From NCBI GenBank assembly GCA_963825615.1, contig CAWGTV010000008.1, positions 248,001-312,000 of the forward strand: a DNA stretch of 64,000 nt, given 5' to 3'. The position numbers and the translations under genes are program-made. Below are positions 57,231 to 64,000 of the stretch, piece by piece. Source of the stretch: JAHEDT01 sp963825615 (GTDB lineage: Bacteria; Desulfobacterota; Desulfuromonadia; Desulfuromonadales; BM103). The notes beneath the pieces were generated by a model. It did no database searches and was not told the origin of the DNA. It saw only the letters and a program-made list of their open reading frames with translations. Positions within the stretch are counted from its first letter, which is position 1, and each line of letters begins with the position of its first letter.

Positions 57231-58439
57231 TCAATGCTCCTGGCGCTGCTGGTAAGCTTTGGCGATGCCGGCGCTGGAGGTCTCCCGGTAGAGGGACGGC
57301 AGGGCCTGGCCGGTTTCCTTCATGACTGCGACGATCTCGTCGAAGGGGATCTTGTGCCGACCGTCGGTGAGCAGGGCAAACCGGCAGCAGTTCAGAGCCC
57401 GCGTGGCGGCGTGGGCATTGCGCTCGATGCAGGGGATCTGCACCAGCCCCATGACCGGGTCGCAGGTCAGGCCGAGGTTGTGTTCCAGTCCCATCTCGGC
57501 GGCATACTCGATCTGCTGCGGAGAGCCGCCATACAGCTTGGCCGCTGCCGCTGCGGCCATGGCACAGGCCGTACCGATTTCTCCCTGGCAACCGACCTCG
57601 GCTCCGGAGATCGAGGCGTTGTGCTTGACCAGGTTGCCAAACAGCCCCGCCACGGCCAGAGCCTGGAGAATTTCCTGGCGATCGCAGGCCAGGGTCTCCT
57701 CAAGGTAGCGCAGCACGGCAGGCACGACCCCACTGGCGCCGCAGGTCGGCGCGCTGACGATCACGCCGCCGCTGGCATTCTCCTCGGCCACGGCCAACGC
57801 GTAGGAGCAGAGCTTGCCGGCTTCCAGAAAATGCGGCCCGAACAGCGACGCCTTGCGCTGCAGGGAGCGCGCCCGGCGCGCCAGCCCCAGCCCGCCTGGC
57901 AAGGCCCCTTCCCGGGCCAGCCCCCGCTCGATGGAGCGGCTCATGGCCTGCCAGATGTCATCGAGAAACGGCATGATGTCAGGGCCCTCGCAAGCGAGCA
58001 CATACTCCCAGAGAGAGGCTCCGGTGCGGTCGCAATGCTCCAGAACCTCGGTCATGCTGGCCAGCGGGTAAATCTGCGCCGTGGCCGTTTCCTCCCCCTG
58101 TTCGCTCAGGGCGCCGCCGCCGATGCTGTAGACCTGCCAGCTCTGCAACAGCCCCTGCGCCGCACCGAAGGCCTCGAAGCACATGCCGTTGGGGTGCAGC
58201 GGCAGCTGCTCCTGAGCTTTCCAGACGATTTGCAAATCACGCTCGCCAAACACCCCGGCGAGGGCCTGGTCGGTCAGATGGCCCCGCCCGGTCGCCGCCA
58301 GGCTACCGTACAGGGTCACGCGATAAGCGGCCGCATCCGGCTGCTTGCGCAAAAAGATTTCGGCGGCGCGTCGCGGCGCCATGGTGTGACTGCTGGAAGG
58401 GCCGGTGCCGATACGATAGAGCTCGCGGATCGATTTCAT
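57231..58439 (-). CDS. sdaA: L-serine ammonia-lyase, iron-sulfur, single chain
   Basis: A 402-residue enzyme that converts L-serine to pyruvate and ammonia with a 4Fe-4S cluster. The opening RELYRIGTGPSSSHTMAPRR and the second-domain blocks APTCGASGVVPAVLRYLEET, NASISGAEVGCQGEIGTA and GLTCDPVMGLVQIPCIERNA contain the cluster cysteines. It is about 50 residues shorter than E. coli SdaA (about 454), mainly in the first domain, so it may be a short branch of the family. Converges on the ATPase operon. Confidence 0.92.
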   Translation of the reverse strand: MKSIRELYRIGTGPSSSHTMAPRRAAEIFLRKQPDAAAYRVTLYGSLAATGRGHLTDQALAGVFGERDLQIVWKAQEQLPLHPNGMCFEAFGAAQGLLQSWQVYSIGGGALSEQGEETATAQIYPLASMTEVLEHCDRTGASLWEYVLACEGPDIMPFLDDIWQAMSRSIERGLAREGALPGGLGLARRARSLQRKASLFGPHFLEAGKLCSYALAVAEENASGGVIVSAPTCGASGVVPAVLRYLEETLACDRQEILQALAVAGLFGNLVKHNASISGAEVGCQGEIGTACAMAAAAAAKLYGGSPQQIEYAAEMGLEHNLGLTCDPVMGLVQIPCIERNAHAATRALNCCRFALLTDGRHKIPFDEIVAVMKETGQALPSLYRETSSAGIAKAYQQRQEH

Positions 58440-58717
58440 GGCGGTTCCTCCTGGGCATGCGAGAGCACAGTTCTAGTTTACACCATAGTGGCAGAAGCGT
58501 CTTTGATGGCAAATAGGCCGTGGCTGTTGCGCCGGCCCCTCGCTTTTTTGTTAAACCCTGCTCTGATTGAAGTGGGTTTTTTGACGGTATCTTCAGCCGC
58601 CAGGAAAGCTTTGCGGAGGCGGGGTGCAACAGATTGACGATCTGTTGCATGCAAGCACCTGTTCCCTCATTCAGACAATGCTGAGCTTTGGCTCTGCCTG
58701 AATCGATGACACCAACT
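58440..58717. other. Intergenic region upstream of sdaA with hairpin
   Basis: About 280 bases. A 10-bp perfect stem TGCAACAGAT / ATCTGTTGCA (58625-58634 and 58640-58649, 5-base loop) stands out. A second possible stem (ATTCAG at 58669-58674 with CTGAAT at 58698-58703) lies just after the TraB-like gene end on the minus strand. No long U-tract follows either, so they may be regulatory rather than terminators. Confidence 0.45.
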
Positions 58718-59950
58718 TTACTTTTTTCTCGCCGCCCACTTGCGCCACAGCTCACGGTAGGGGATGACGCGGACATCGAGGCTCAGCCGCTCGCGCGAAG
58801 CCGCCGGGACAAAACCCTGTGCGAGCACGGCCGCCTCGATCGCTGGCATGTGCATCGCCCCCCAGGGGATGATGATGGTGTCGTAGTGCGCCAGGCAACG
58901 CTCCATACCGTCGATCACCACGGCGTTGCGCTTGTCGAGGATGTCGGCCATCACGCCGTCGATCCGCTCCGGGGTCATGTGCTCATCCGCCCAGGCATTG
59001 TATGCCAGCAGCCCTTCGGCCAGCGGCTGGCCGCTGAACAGGGTGCGGCCGAGCACGTTGAGGAACTCGATGGTCTGAGGATCGAAGCGGTTGAGGTCGA
59101 GGTCGGCCCGGGCGATGTCGGGCGTGTCCCGGACCCCCGGACCAGGCTCGACTGCCCCGAGGTCCTCCAGGTCGACCAGGTTGGCATCGAGGTTCATCGT
59201 CTCCTGGGAGCTCAGGCCGAGAACCCCGGCCAGCTTGCTGTAGTTGAACTGGTTGACCAGCAGCTTGTCGCGGTCAGTGACCCCCTCGGCGAGGATGATT
59301 GTCCTGGCGCTCGCCATCGAACCGGCCAGATCCTGGTAATAATCCTCCTTGCCGATATGCATCATCCCCGCCAGGCGCACCATCTGACCATCGCGCTGAT
59401 AGCTGCGCTCACTCATGTAGATGCCCAGCGGGCTGAGCCGCAGAAAACCAGCCGTATTCTGGTCGAGGTAATTACTGGTCGCCGCCAAGATGGTATAGGC
59501 CAGCACGAAAGGGAGCAGCAGCAGGTTGATCGCCGTGAAGCCGAGAGTGTTGCGCCAGCTGAACATCGGTGCCCGGAACGCTTCGGCGGAGAGCAGCACG
59601 CCATCAGGGCGACGCAGCAGCAGGGCGCAGCCGCCGATCAGCAGCTGACCGACAGCCGCGACCAGCCCGAGGGCGTCGCGACCGACAAGCCAGATCAGTG
59701 GCCAGAGCGTCAGGGAACACCAAAAGATATACACGGTCAGCGGCACAAACACCCGCTTTGGCAGGCGGCGGTCAATCCCCAGGCAGGCAAAGACCACAAC
59801 GGACATGGCGATGACGATGAAGGCCACGAGGTTGCGCACATCCCCAAGCAGGGGCAGGGACACAGCTAAAGCCTTGAACAGCTCATCGACCAGCGAGAGC
59901 ACGGCGTCGGCCAGGAACATGACGATATAGAGGTTGGCGAAACGGCGCAT
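58718..59950 (-). CDS. Polytopic membrane protein with TraB/GumN-like domain
   Basis: A 410-residue protein. The N-terminal half has about five membrane helices (residues 10-200: FLADAVLSLVDELFKALAV, VVVFACLGID and so on). The C-terminal half resembles TraB/PrgY/GumN metallo-fold proteins: LAGMMHIGKEDYYQDLAGSM with RTIILAEGV, and the closing IIIPWGAMHMPAIEAAVLAQ. Function of the family is disputed (protease-like or regulator). ATG 59950 is preferred because of GCGAGA upstream; ATG 59965 and longer starts are less likely. Confidence 0.75.
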   Translation of the reverse strand: MRRFANLYIVMFLADAVLSLVDELFKALAVSLPLLGDVRNLVAFIVIAMSVVVFACLGIDRRLPKRVFVPLTVYIFWCSLTLWPLIWLVGRDALGLVAAVGQLLIGGCALLLRRPDGVLLSAEAFRAPMFSWRNTLGFTAINLLLLPFVLAYTILAATSNYLDQNTAGFLRLSPLGIYMSERSYQRDGQMVRLAGMMHIGKEDYYQDLAGSMASARTIILAEGVTDRDKLLVNQFNYSKLAGVLGLSSQETMNLDANLVDLEDLGAVEPGPGVRDTPDIARADLDLNRFDPQTIEFLNVLGRTLFSGQPLAEGLLAYNAWADEHMTPERIDGVMADILDKRNAVVIDGMERCLAHYDTIIIPWGAMHMPAIEAAVLAQGFVPAASRERLSLDVRVIPYRELWRKWAARKK

Positions 59951-60373
59951 GGCTGATTCTCGCATAGATTGCTGGGAATCGCTACATTTCAGAAGCCGGG
60001 ACGAGGGACGCGGAAAGCTGAGCAACCGTGGCACGTGGTGTGAGGCGCGAAAATCTTTCATGCCCAGCGTTGATTATGCCTGAGCGCACTTCGCGCCACG
60101 CACCTATTCCATCCCACAACAGTTCGAAATCAGTGATAAAACAGCAACAAATGTTTGCTAAAAGAAACATTCCACTGCTATAAAATTCAAGAGTTCAAAT
60201 CAGTGAGTCACCCATCAGACGCATTGTCGTGGAACGTACGCAGAAACCAAAAGGACCGGCGCGTGCTATATCTGGGAGGTAGCTACTGTGCGTCTCGGCT
60301 GCAAACCGTTGTGCGTAACAAGCAAGGCCGCGCTGTAAATGGATCACCTCAGGTCAACCGTGGAGGTTTTATC
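59951..60373. promoter_or_regulatory. Leader region of the cysteine synthase-like gene
   Basis: About 420 bases, clearly AT-richer than its surroundings near 60120-60220. It holds an extended -10 (TGC-TATAAA, 60176-60184) and two near-copies of AGTTC(G)AAATCAGTGA (about 60121-60136 and 60192-60206) that flank it, possible operator sites. The open frame before 60374 is not expected to be translated. GGAGG precedes the ATG at 60374. Confidence 0.45.
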
Positions 60374-61324
60374 ATGATCAAGACACCCCCTGCCCCCGTG
60401 ACATCTGCATTAGAAGCTATCGGCAATACACCGGTCGTACGACTGCGACGCATCGTTCCGCCAAACCATGCGGACGTATTCGTGAAGTTGGAGTACTTCA
60501 ACCCAACAGGATCGTACAAGGATCGAATGGCCCTTGCGATGATCGAACAGGCGGAACGACGCGGCACCTTGAAACCAGGCATGACCGTCGTCGAGTACAC
60601 CGGTGGGAGTACGGGCTCGTCGCTTGCGTTTGTATGCGCCGTAAAGGGCTACAAATTTCACGTCGTCTCGTCTGATGCCTTTGCACCTGAGAAGCTCAAA
60701 ACGATGTGCGCGATGGGCGCTCAACTCGATATCATTCACAGCCCCAGTGGAAACATCACCGCTGATTTGATTCCGAAGCTCATGGCTCGTGCCGAGGAAC
60801 TCGGGAAAAATGACGACTGCTATATGACCGATCAGTTCAACAACCGCGATGCACTCATCGGTTACGAACAGATCGGAGAGGAGCTTCTCCATCAGTTTCC
60901 TCGAGGGATTACTGCGTTCTGTGGCGGTGTTGGCGTCGGCGGCATGCTCATGGGCGTTGCCCGCGTACTGAAGGGTGCTGAACCAACAACCCGGATTGTG
61001 GCCCTTGAACCGGCGTCTTCACCGATCATTACGGAAGGACGCTCCGGAGAGCACCACATCGAAGGGCTCGGGGTTGGTTTTGTGCCACCTTTACTCGACC
61101 GTTCTCTGTATGATGAAGCGCGCGGAGTCCCTGAGTCTGCAGCTCGCGAGATGTGTCGAAGGCTTGCAAAAGAGGAAGGCCTGTTTGTCGGGACCTCGTC
61201 GGGATTGAATGTCGTCGCGGCCCTGGCTCTCGCCAGCGAGCTAGGGCCGGACAAAACTGTGGTTACCGTAGCCTGCGACACCGGGCTGAAGTACACTGCA
61301 GGCGACCTTTTCTCTGACGAGTGA
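60374..61324 (+). CDS. cysK: Cysteine synthase family PLP enzyme
   Basis: A 316-residue beta-replacing enzyme of the cysteine synthase/cystathionine beta-synthase fold. The PLP Lys is in NPTGSYKDRMALAMIEQAER near residue 45, the substrate loop is EYTGGSTGSSLAFVCA, and the phosphate loop GGVGVGGMLMGVARVL. It forms cysteine from an activated serine or a related reaction. Base composition and codon choice are less GC-rich than neighbours, and direct repeats flank its promoter, which suggests acquisition by transfer. Nearby genes also concern sulfur or redox chemistry. Confidence 0.88.
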   Translation: MIKTPPAPVTSALEAIGNTPVVRLRRIVPPNHADVFVKLEYFNPTGSYKDRMALAMIEQAERRGTLKPGMTVVEYTGGSTGSSLAFVCAVKGYKFHVVSSDAFAPEKLKTMCAMGAQLDIIHSPSGNITADLIPKLMARAEELGKNDDCYMTDQFNNRDALIGYEQIGEELLHQFPRGITAFCGGVGVGGMLMGVARVLKGAEPTTRIVALEPASSPIITEGRSGEHHIEGLGVGFVPPLLDRSLYDEARGVPESAAREMCRRLAKEEGLFVGTSSGLNVVAALALASELGPDKTVVTVACDTGLKYTAGDLFSDE

Positions 61325-61368
61325 ACGTAATACCCAATCAGACACTCAAGTGGACTGAATGATACGTT

Positions 61369-61436
61369 GGCGGTTCGCGTAAAGGTTTCTACACACTTGA
61401 ACTGGCGATTTGCGCAAAGGGCTCTACACTCTTGTA
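61369..61436. repeat. Imperfect direct repeat, period 35
   Basis: Two copies of a 33-base unit (GGCGrTTyGCGyAAAGG then two variable bases, then TCTACACwCTTGwA) at 61369-61401 and 61404-61436. They lie just upstream of the paiB-like gene and may be regulator sites. About 24-26 of 33 positions agree. Confidence 0.6.
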
Positions 61437-61482
61437 AAGGGCCGGCGCCACTCTGATAAGCTCGGTCCGCAAGGAAAACCCC

Positions 61483-62127
61483 ATGTACTGCCCGGCACAT
61501 TTCGAAGAACAGCGCACAGAGGTCTTGCTTGACCTCATCGAGCGACATCCCCTCGCGACGATCGTATCGTACGGCTTGGCGGGCCTGGTGGCAAACCACA
61601 TCCCTTTGCTGCATCAACCCGGTGAGAGCCCCCACGGCAAGCTCATCGGGCATGTCGCCCTGGGCAACCCTCTCTGGCGTGCCGCACCGGACCAGGAGCA
61701 CCTCCTCGTCTTCCAAGGGCCAGCCACCTATATTTCACCGAATTGGTATGCGACCAAGGCCAAAACCGGCAAGGTCGTGCCAACGTGGAACTACGCGGTT
61801 GTACACGCTTACGGCAAGCTCGTCGCGACCCGGCAACCGGAGGCGATTCTTGCCATAATCAACGCGCTGACCAACCGCCAGGAAGCGTCGCAAGGGCATC
61901 CCTGGCACGTTGCCGATGCACCGAAAGAATACACCGTCCAGCTCGTCTCGAACATCGTCGGCATCGAGTTTCAAATCGTACGCCTGCTGGGCAAGTGGAA
62001 AGTCAGCCAGAATCAACCGGAAGAGAACCGGCAAAGCGTCATTGACGGCTTGCGCTCTAGGCAAGATCAAGCGGCATCAGATATGGCCGGACTCGTGCAG
62101 AAGTTCGGCGCCGAACGGCAGGAATAA
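61483..62127 (+). CDS. PaiB-type FMN-binding negative transcriptional regulator family protein
   Basis: A 214-residue split-barrel flavin-binding protein. MYCPAHFEEQRTEVLLDLIE, LVANHIPLLHQPGESPHGKL, ISPNWYATKAKTGKVVPTWN and YAVVHAYGKL are the PaiB blocks, with the final helices matching. Bacillus PaiB is a repressor of sporulation and protease genes; in other bacteria the role is unclear and a flavin enzyme is possible. Direct repeats at 61369-61436 lie in its upstream region. Confidence 0.9.
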   Translation: MYCPAHFEEQRTEVLLDLIERHPLATIVSYGLAGLVANHIPLLHQPGESPHGKLIGHVALGNPLWRAAPDQEHLLVFQGPATYISPNWYATKAKTGKVVPTWNYAVVHAYGKLVATRQPEAILAIINALTNRQEASQGHPWHVADAPKEYTVQLVSNIVGIEFQIVRLLGKWKVSQNQPEENRQSVIDGLRSRQDQAASDMAGLVQKFGAERQE

Positions 62128-62224
62128 TCAGGCTCACTGCGCTTTTCAGGGCCGGTTGGCCGGCGACGCACGGGGACGAGGCGTCACGCGGCATCCTCCA
62201 AAGAGCAACCGAAAGGAGTCCATA

Positions 62225-62677
62225 ATGAAACTTTTAACGTTACTGGCCGCAATCACGCTCGTCGCGCTCGTCGCGGTGGCCGGTGCGGCCGATGGCCTGA
62301 TCGCTGTCAAGAGTACCTACAGTGCCGCAGACACGATGAACCGCTTTGCAGAACAGGTCAAAGAACGCGGCCTGAACGTCTTCGCCCGTATCGACCACGC
62401 CGCCGGGGCGGCAAAGATCGGCAAGGAACTGCGCCCCACGGAATTGCTGATCTTCGGCAACCCGCAGGGCGGAACACCCTTTATGGAGTGCGAGCAGACC
62501 GTCGGCATCGACCTGCCGCTGAAAGCCCTGGTTTGGCAGGACGCTTCGTCCCAAGTCTGGCTTGGTTACAACGACCCGGCCTTTCTTGCCAAACGCCACG
62601 GCGTCACGGAATGCCCCGTTGTCGAGAAACTGGCTAAAGCCCTGACCGCGATGGCTGCGGCCGCGGTCGCTCAATAG
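62225..62677 (+). CDS. Exported DUF302 domain protein
   Basis: A 150-residue protein with signal peptide (LLAAITLVALVAVAGAA). The DUF302 block runs from about residue 25 to 145: VKSTYSAADTMNRFAEQVKE, GLNVFARIDHAAGA and TELLIFGNPQGGTPFMECEQ. The structure is a small alpha/beta fold of unknown function, often found with sulfur or redox genes. A strong GAAAGGAG precedes the ATG. Confidence 0.9.
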   Translation: MKLLTLLAAITLVALVAVAGAADGLIAVKSTYSAADTMNRFAEQVKERGLNVFARIDHAAGAAKIGKELRPTELLIFGNPQGGTPFMECEQTVGIDLPLKALVWQDASSQVWLGYNDPAFLAKRHGVTECPVVEKLAKALTAMAAAAVAQ

Positions 62678-62715
62678 CACCCCGCGCTGCGTTCGAATCG
62701 ATAATAACCGCTATT

Positions 62716-63711
62716 ATGGAGACAACGGTGAACCTGCATGAGTTCCCCAAACAAGTGCTCGGGTTCTTCCCCACGCCGCTGGTCGAACTGCGCCGACTGA
62801 GCAAAGCCCTCGGCGGCCCGGCAATCTACATGAAGAGGGACGACCAGACCGGCCTCGCTCTGGGCGGCAACAAAACCCGCAAGCTGGAATACCTGCTGGG
62901 CGACGCCCTGGCCAAGGGATGTGATGCTGTCATCACGGCGGGGGCGGTACAATCGAACCATTGCCGGCAAACGGCCGCAGCCGCGGCCATGCTGGGCCTG
63001 GAATGTCACCTGGTGCTCGGCGGAGAAAAAACCGAGCGGCCGAGCGGCAACCTGCTGTTGGACCATCTGTTCGGGAGCCGCATTCACTGGGCGGGTGAAC
63101 ACCGCAAGGGAGAAGACATCCCGGAACTTTACACGCGATTGCTGGCCGCGGGGAAACAGCCCTATATCGTTCCCTACGGCGGCTCCAACGAGCTCGGCGC
63201 CCTGGCCTTTGCACAAGCGGCTCACGAGCTGGAGGAGCAGGAGAGCAACCAGGCGTTTACTCATATCGTCTTTGCCTCGAGCTCCGGCGGCACCCAGGCG
63301 GGCCTCATGCTGGGGAAAAGCATGCTGGGCAAAAGCTACCAGCTGGTGGGGATCAGGATCGACAAGGAGGACGCGGGGCAGACGCCATTCGACCGGCAGG
63401 TATTGTCCCTCGCCAATCGTGCAGCCCGCCTGGTGGGTGAGCAACATGAATTCACTGCACCGGAGATTTTGCTCAACGACCATTATCTGGGTGAGGGCTA
63501 TGGAGTCGTCGGTACATTGGAAAACGAGGCGATCTCGCTCACCGCCCGCAGCGAAGGGATCCTGCTCGACCCGGTGTATACCGCAAGGGCGATGGGGGGA
63601 CTGATCGACATGGTCCGCTCAGGGGAAATCGACCGCAGCGCCCGCGTGCTGTTCTGGCATACGGGCGGCACGCCGGCGCTCTTTGCCTATGCTGATAAAT
63701 TGTCGATTTAA
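62716..63711 (+). CDS. dcyD: D-cysteine desulfhydrase / ACC deaminase family PLP enzyme
   Basis: A 331-residue fold-type II PLP enzyme. LGFFPTPLVELRRLSKALGG is the opening block, the PLP Lys is in LGGNKTRKLEYLLGDALAKG near residue 55, followed by TAGAVQSNHCRQTAAAAAML and FASSSGGTQAGLMLGKSML. The active-site Tyr-like residues match D-cysteine desulfhydrases better than plant ACC deaminases. It releases sulfide, pyruvate and ammonia from D-cysteine. TTG or ATG 62716 is the start; ATG was taken. Confidence 0.88.
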   Translation: METTVNLHEFPKQVLGFFPTPLVELRRLSKALGGPAIYMKRDDQTGLALGGNKTRKLEYLLGDALAKGCDAVITAGAVQSNHCRQTAAAAAMLGLECHLVLGGEKTERPSGNLLLDHLFGSRIHWAGEHRKGEDIPELYTRLLAAGKQPYIVPYGGSNELGALAFAQAAHELEEQESNQAFTHIVFASSSGGTQAGLMLGKSMLGKSYQLVGIRIDKEDAGQTPFDRQVLSLANRAARLVGEQHEFTAPEILLNDHYLGEGYGVVGTLENEAISLTARSEGILLDPVYTARAMGGLIDMVRSGEIDRSARVLFWHTGGTPALFAYADKLSI

Positions 63712-63833
63712 CAAAACACGGACAAGGTATGATAGTGAACCAGCGCTGGCACGGGCAGCGAAGGGCAAGGGCCAACTCCTGCCGGACGTTGCCCGTTGCG
63801 CATCAAGCCACCAGACAACATGACAGGTGATTT

Positions 63834-64000
63834 ATGTTAAGTCTCTACATAGCCAACAAGAACTACTCGTCCTGGTCCTTGCGCCCCTGGCTGCTCATGC
63901 GCCAGCTTGGCATTTCTTTCGAGGAGAAGCTGGTGCCCTTCGGCGCGAAAAATGCTTTCCGCGCATTCTCTCCTTCAGGCCGTGTGCCGTGCCTCATTGA
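63834..64000 (+). CDS. Glutathione S-transferase family protein, N-terminal part (cut by window end)
   Basis: The first 55 residues of a thioredoxin-fold GST: MLSLYIANKNYSSWSLRPWL, a Ser/Tyr active-site region, then LGISFEEKLVPFG and FSPSGRVPCLI, with the cis-Pro of the fold. CAGGTGA precedes the ATG. The rest lies beyond the window. Confidence 0.85.
   Translation, partial: MLSLYIANKNYSSWSLRPWLLMRQLGISFEEKLVPFGAKNAFRAFSPSGRVPCLI

Noticed and set aside
57234..58637. A 467-codon plus-strand open frame opposite sdaA
   Set aside because: Antisense frame of low complexity; the minus strand has all serine dehydratase cluster motifs.
60240..60370. GEMM-type (c-di-GMP/cGAMP) riboswitch before the cysteine synthase gene
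   Set aside because: GCTGCAAACC and GGAGGTAGC stretches recalled the GEMM core, but the order and the conserved ACGCAAAGCC element are missing.

Overview
This 64 kb window looks like the chromosome of a high-GC (roughly 60 %) deltaproteobacterium, most likely a member of the Desulfuromonadales (Geobacter/Desulfuromonas/Pelobacter relatives). This is inferred from gene content: an A/V-type ATPase operon, a GAF-GGDEF protein of the Geobacter GacA type, PilZ and multihaem-type metabolism genes, a DUF1302/DUF1329 outer-membrane cassette and an SO_0444-type permease. No rRNA, tRNA, CRISPR array, prophage or insertion sequence was recognised.

Layout. 1-6.6 kb: end of an ABC ATPase gene and mobB (molybdenum/tungsten cofactor), an aminotransferase, a SulP anion transporter, a single-domain response regulator, a (p)ppGpp-synthetase/TPR fusion and a SprT-like metalloprotein. 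6.8-9.6 kb: a nickel/cobalt ECF transporter (cbiM-Q-O) behind a NikR-like operator; all three genes carry one +1 frameshift each. 10-12.1 kb: sucCD. 12.2-21 kb, mostly minus strand: small cytochrome c with a ferritin-like protein, PilZ protein, glycosyltransferase-miaA, pcnB (plus strand), and the tgpA-DUF58-moxR trio. 21.1-26 kb: folK (two frameshifts), a TRASH-like metal-binding protein, transaldolase, the PA2779-PA2778 pair, a Cu/Zn efflux permease, sixA. 26.2-35.6 kb: a decayed MORN-repeat gene and then a five-gene cassette (outer-membrane DUF1302 protein, DUF1329 protein, Ycf48-like propeller, MMPL/RND exporter, long-chain acyl-CoA synthetase). 35.9-49.2 kb, all minus strand: envelope and metal genes including acvB/virJ and mprF, VIT1/Nramp/USP, an Fe-S protein and a GAF-GGDEF cyclase. 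49.4-57.2 kb: a complete nine-gene A/V-type ATPase operon. 57.2-64 kb: sdaA, a TraB-like membrane protein, a lower-GC cysteine synthase-like gene, paiB, a DUF302 protein, a D-cysteine desulfhydrase-like enzyme and the start of a glutathione S-transferase gene.

The best leads are: (1) the GAF-GGDEF protein has Ser instead of Asp at the base-selectivity position, the mark of Hypr enzymes that make 3',3'-cyclic GMP-AMP; (2) the DUF1302/DUF1329/Ycf48/MMPL/acyl-CoA-synthetase cassette reads like an undescribed trans-envelope lipid transport system; (3) the A/V-ATPase has a single-hairpin c subunit with Na+-type ligands; (4) mprF and an acvB homologue lie close together on the same strand; (5) at least seven frameshifts in six genes are all repaired by removing a single base, which points to assembly error, or to real decay in the ECF transporter.
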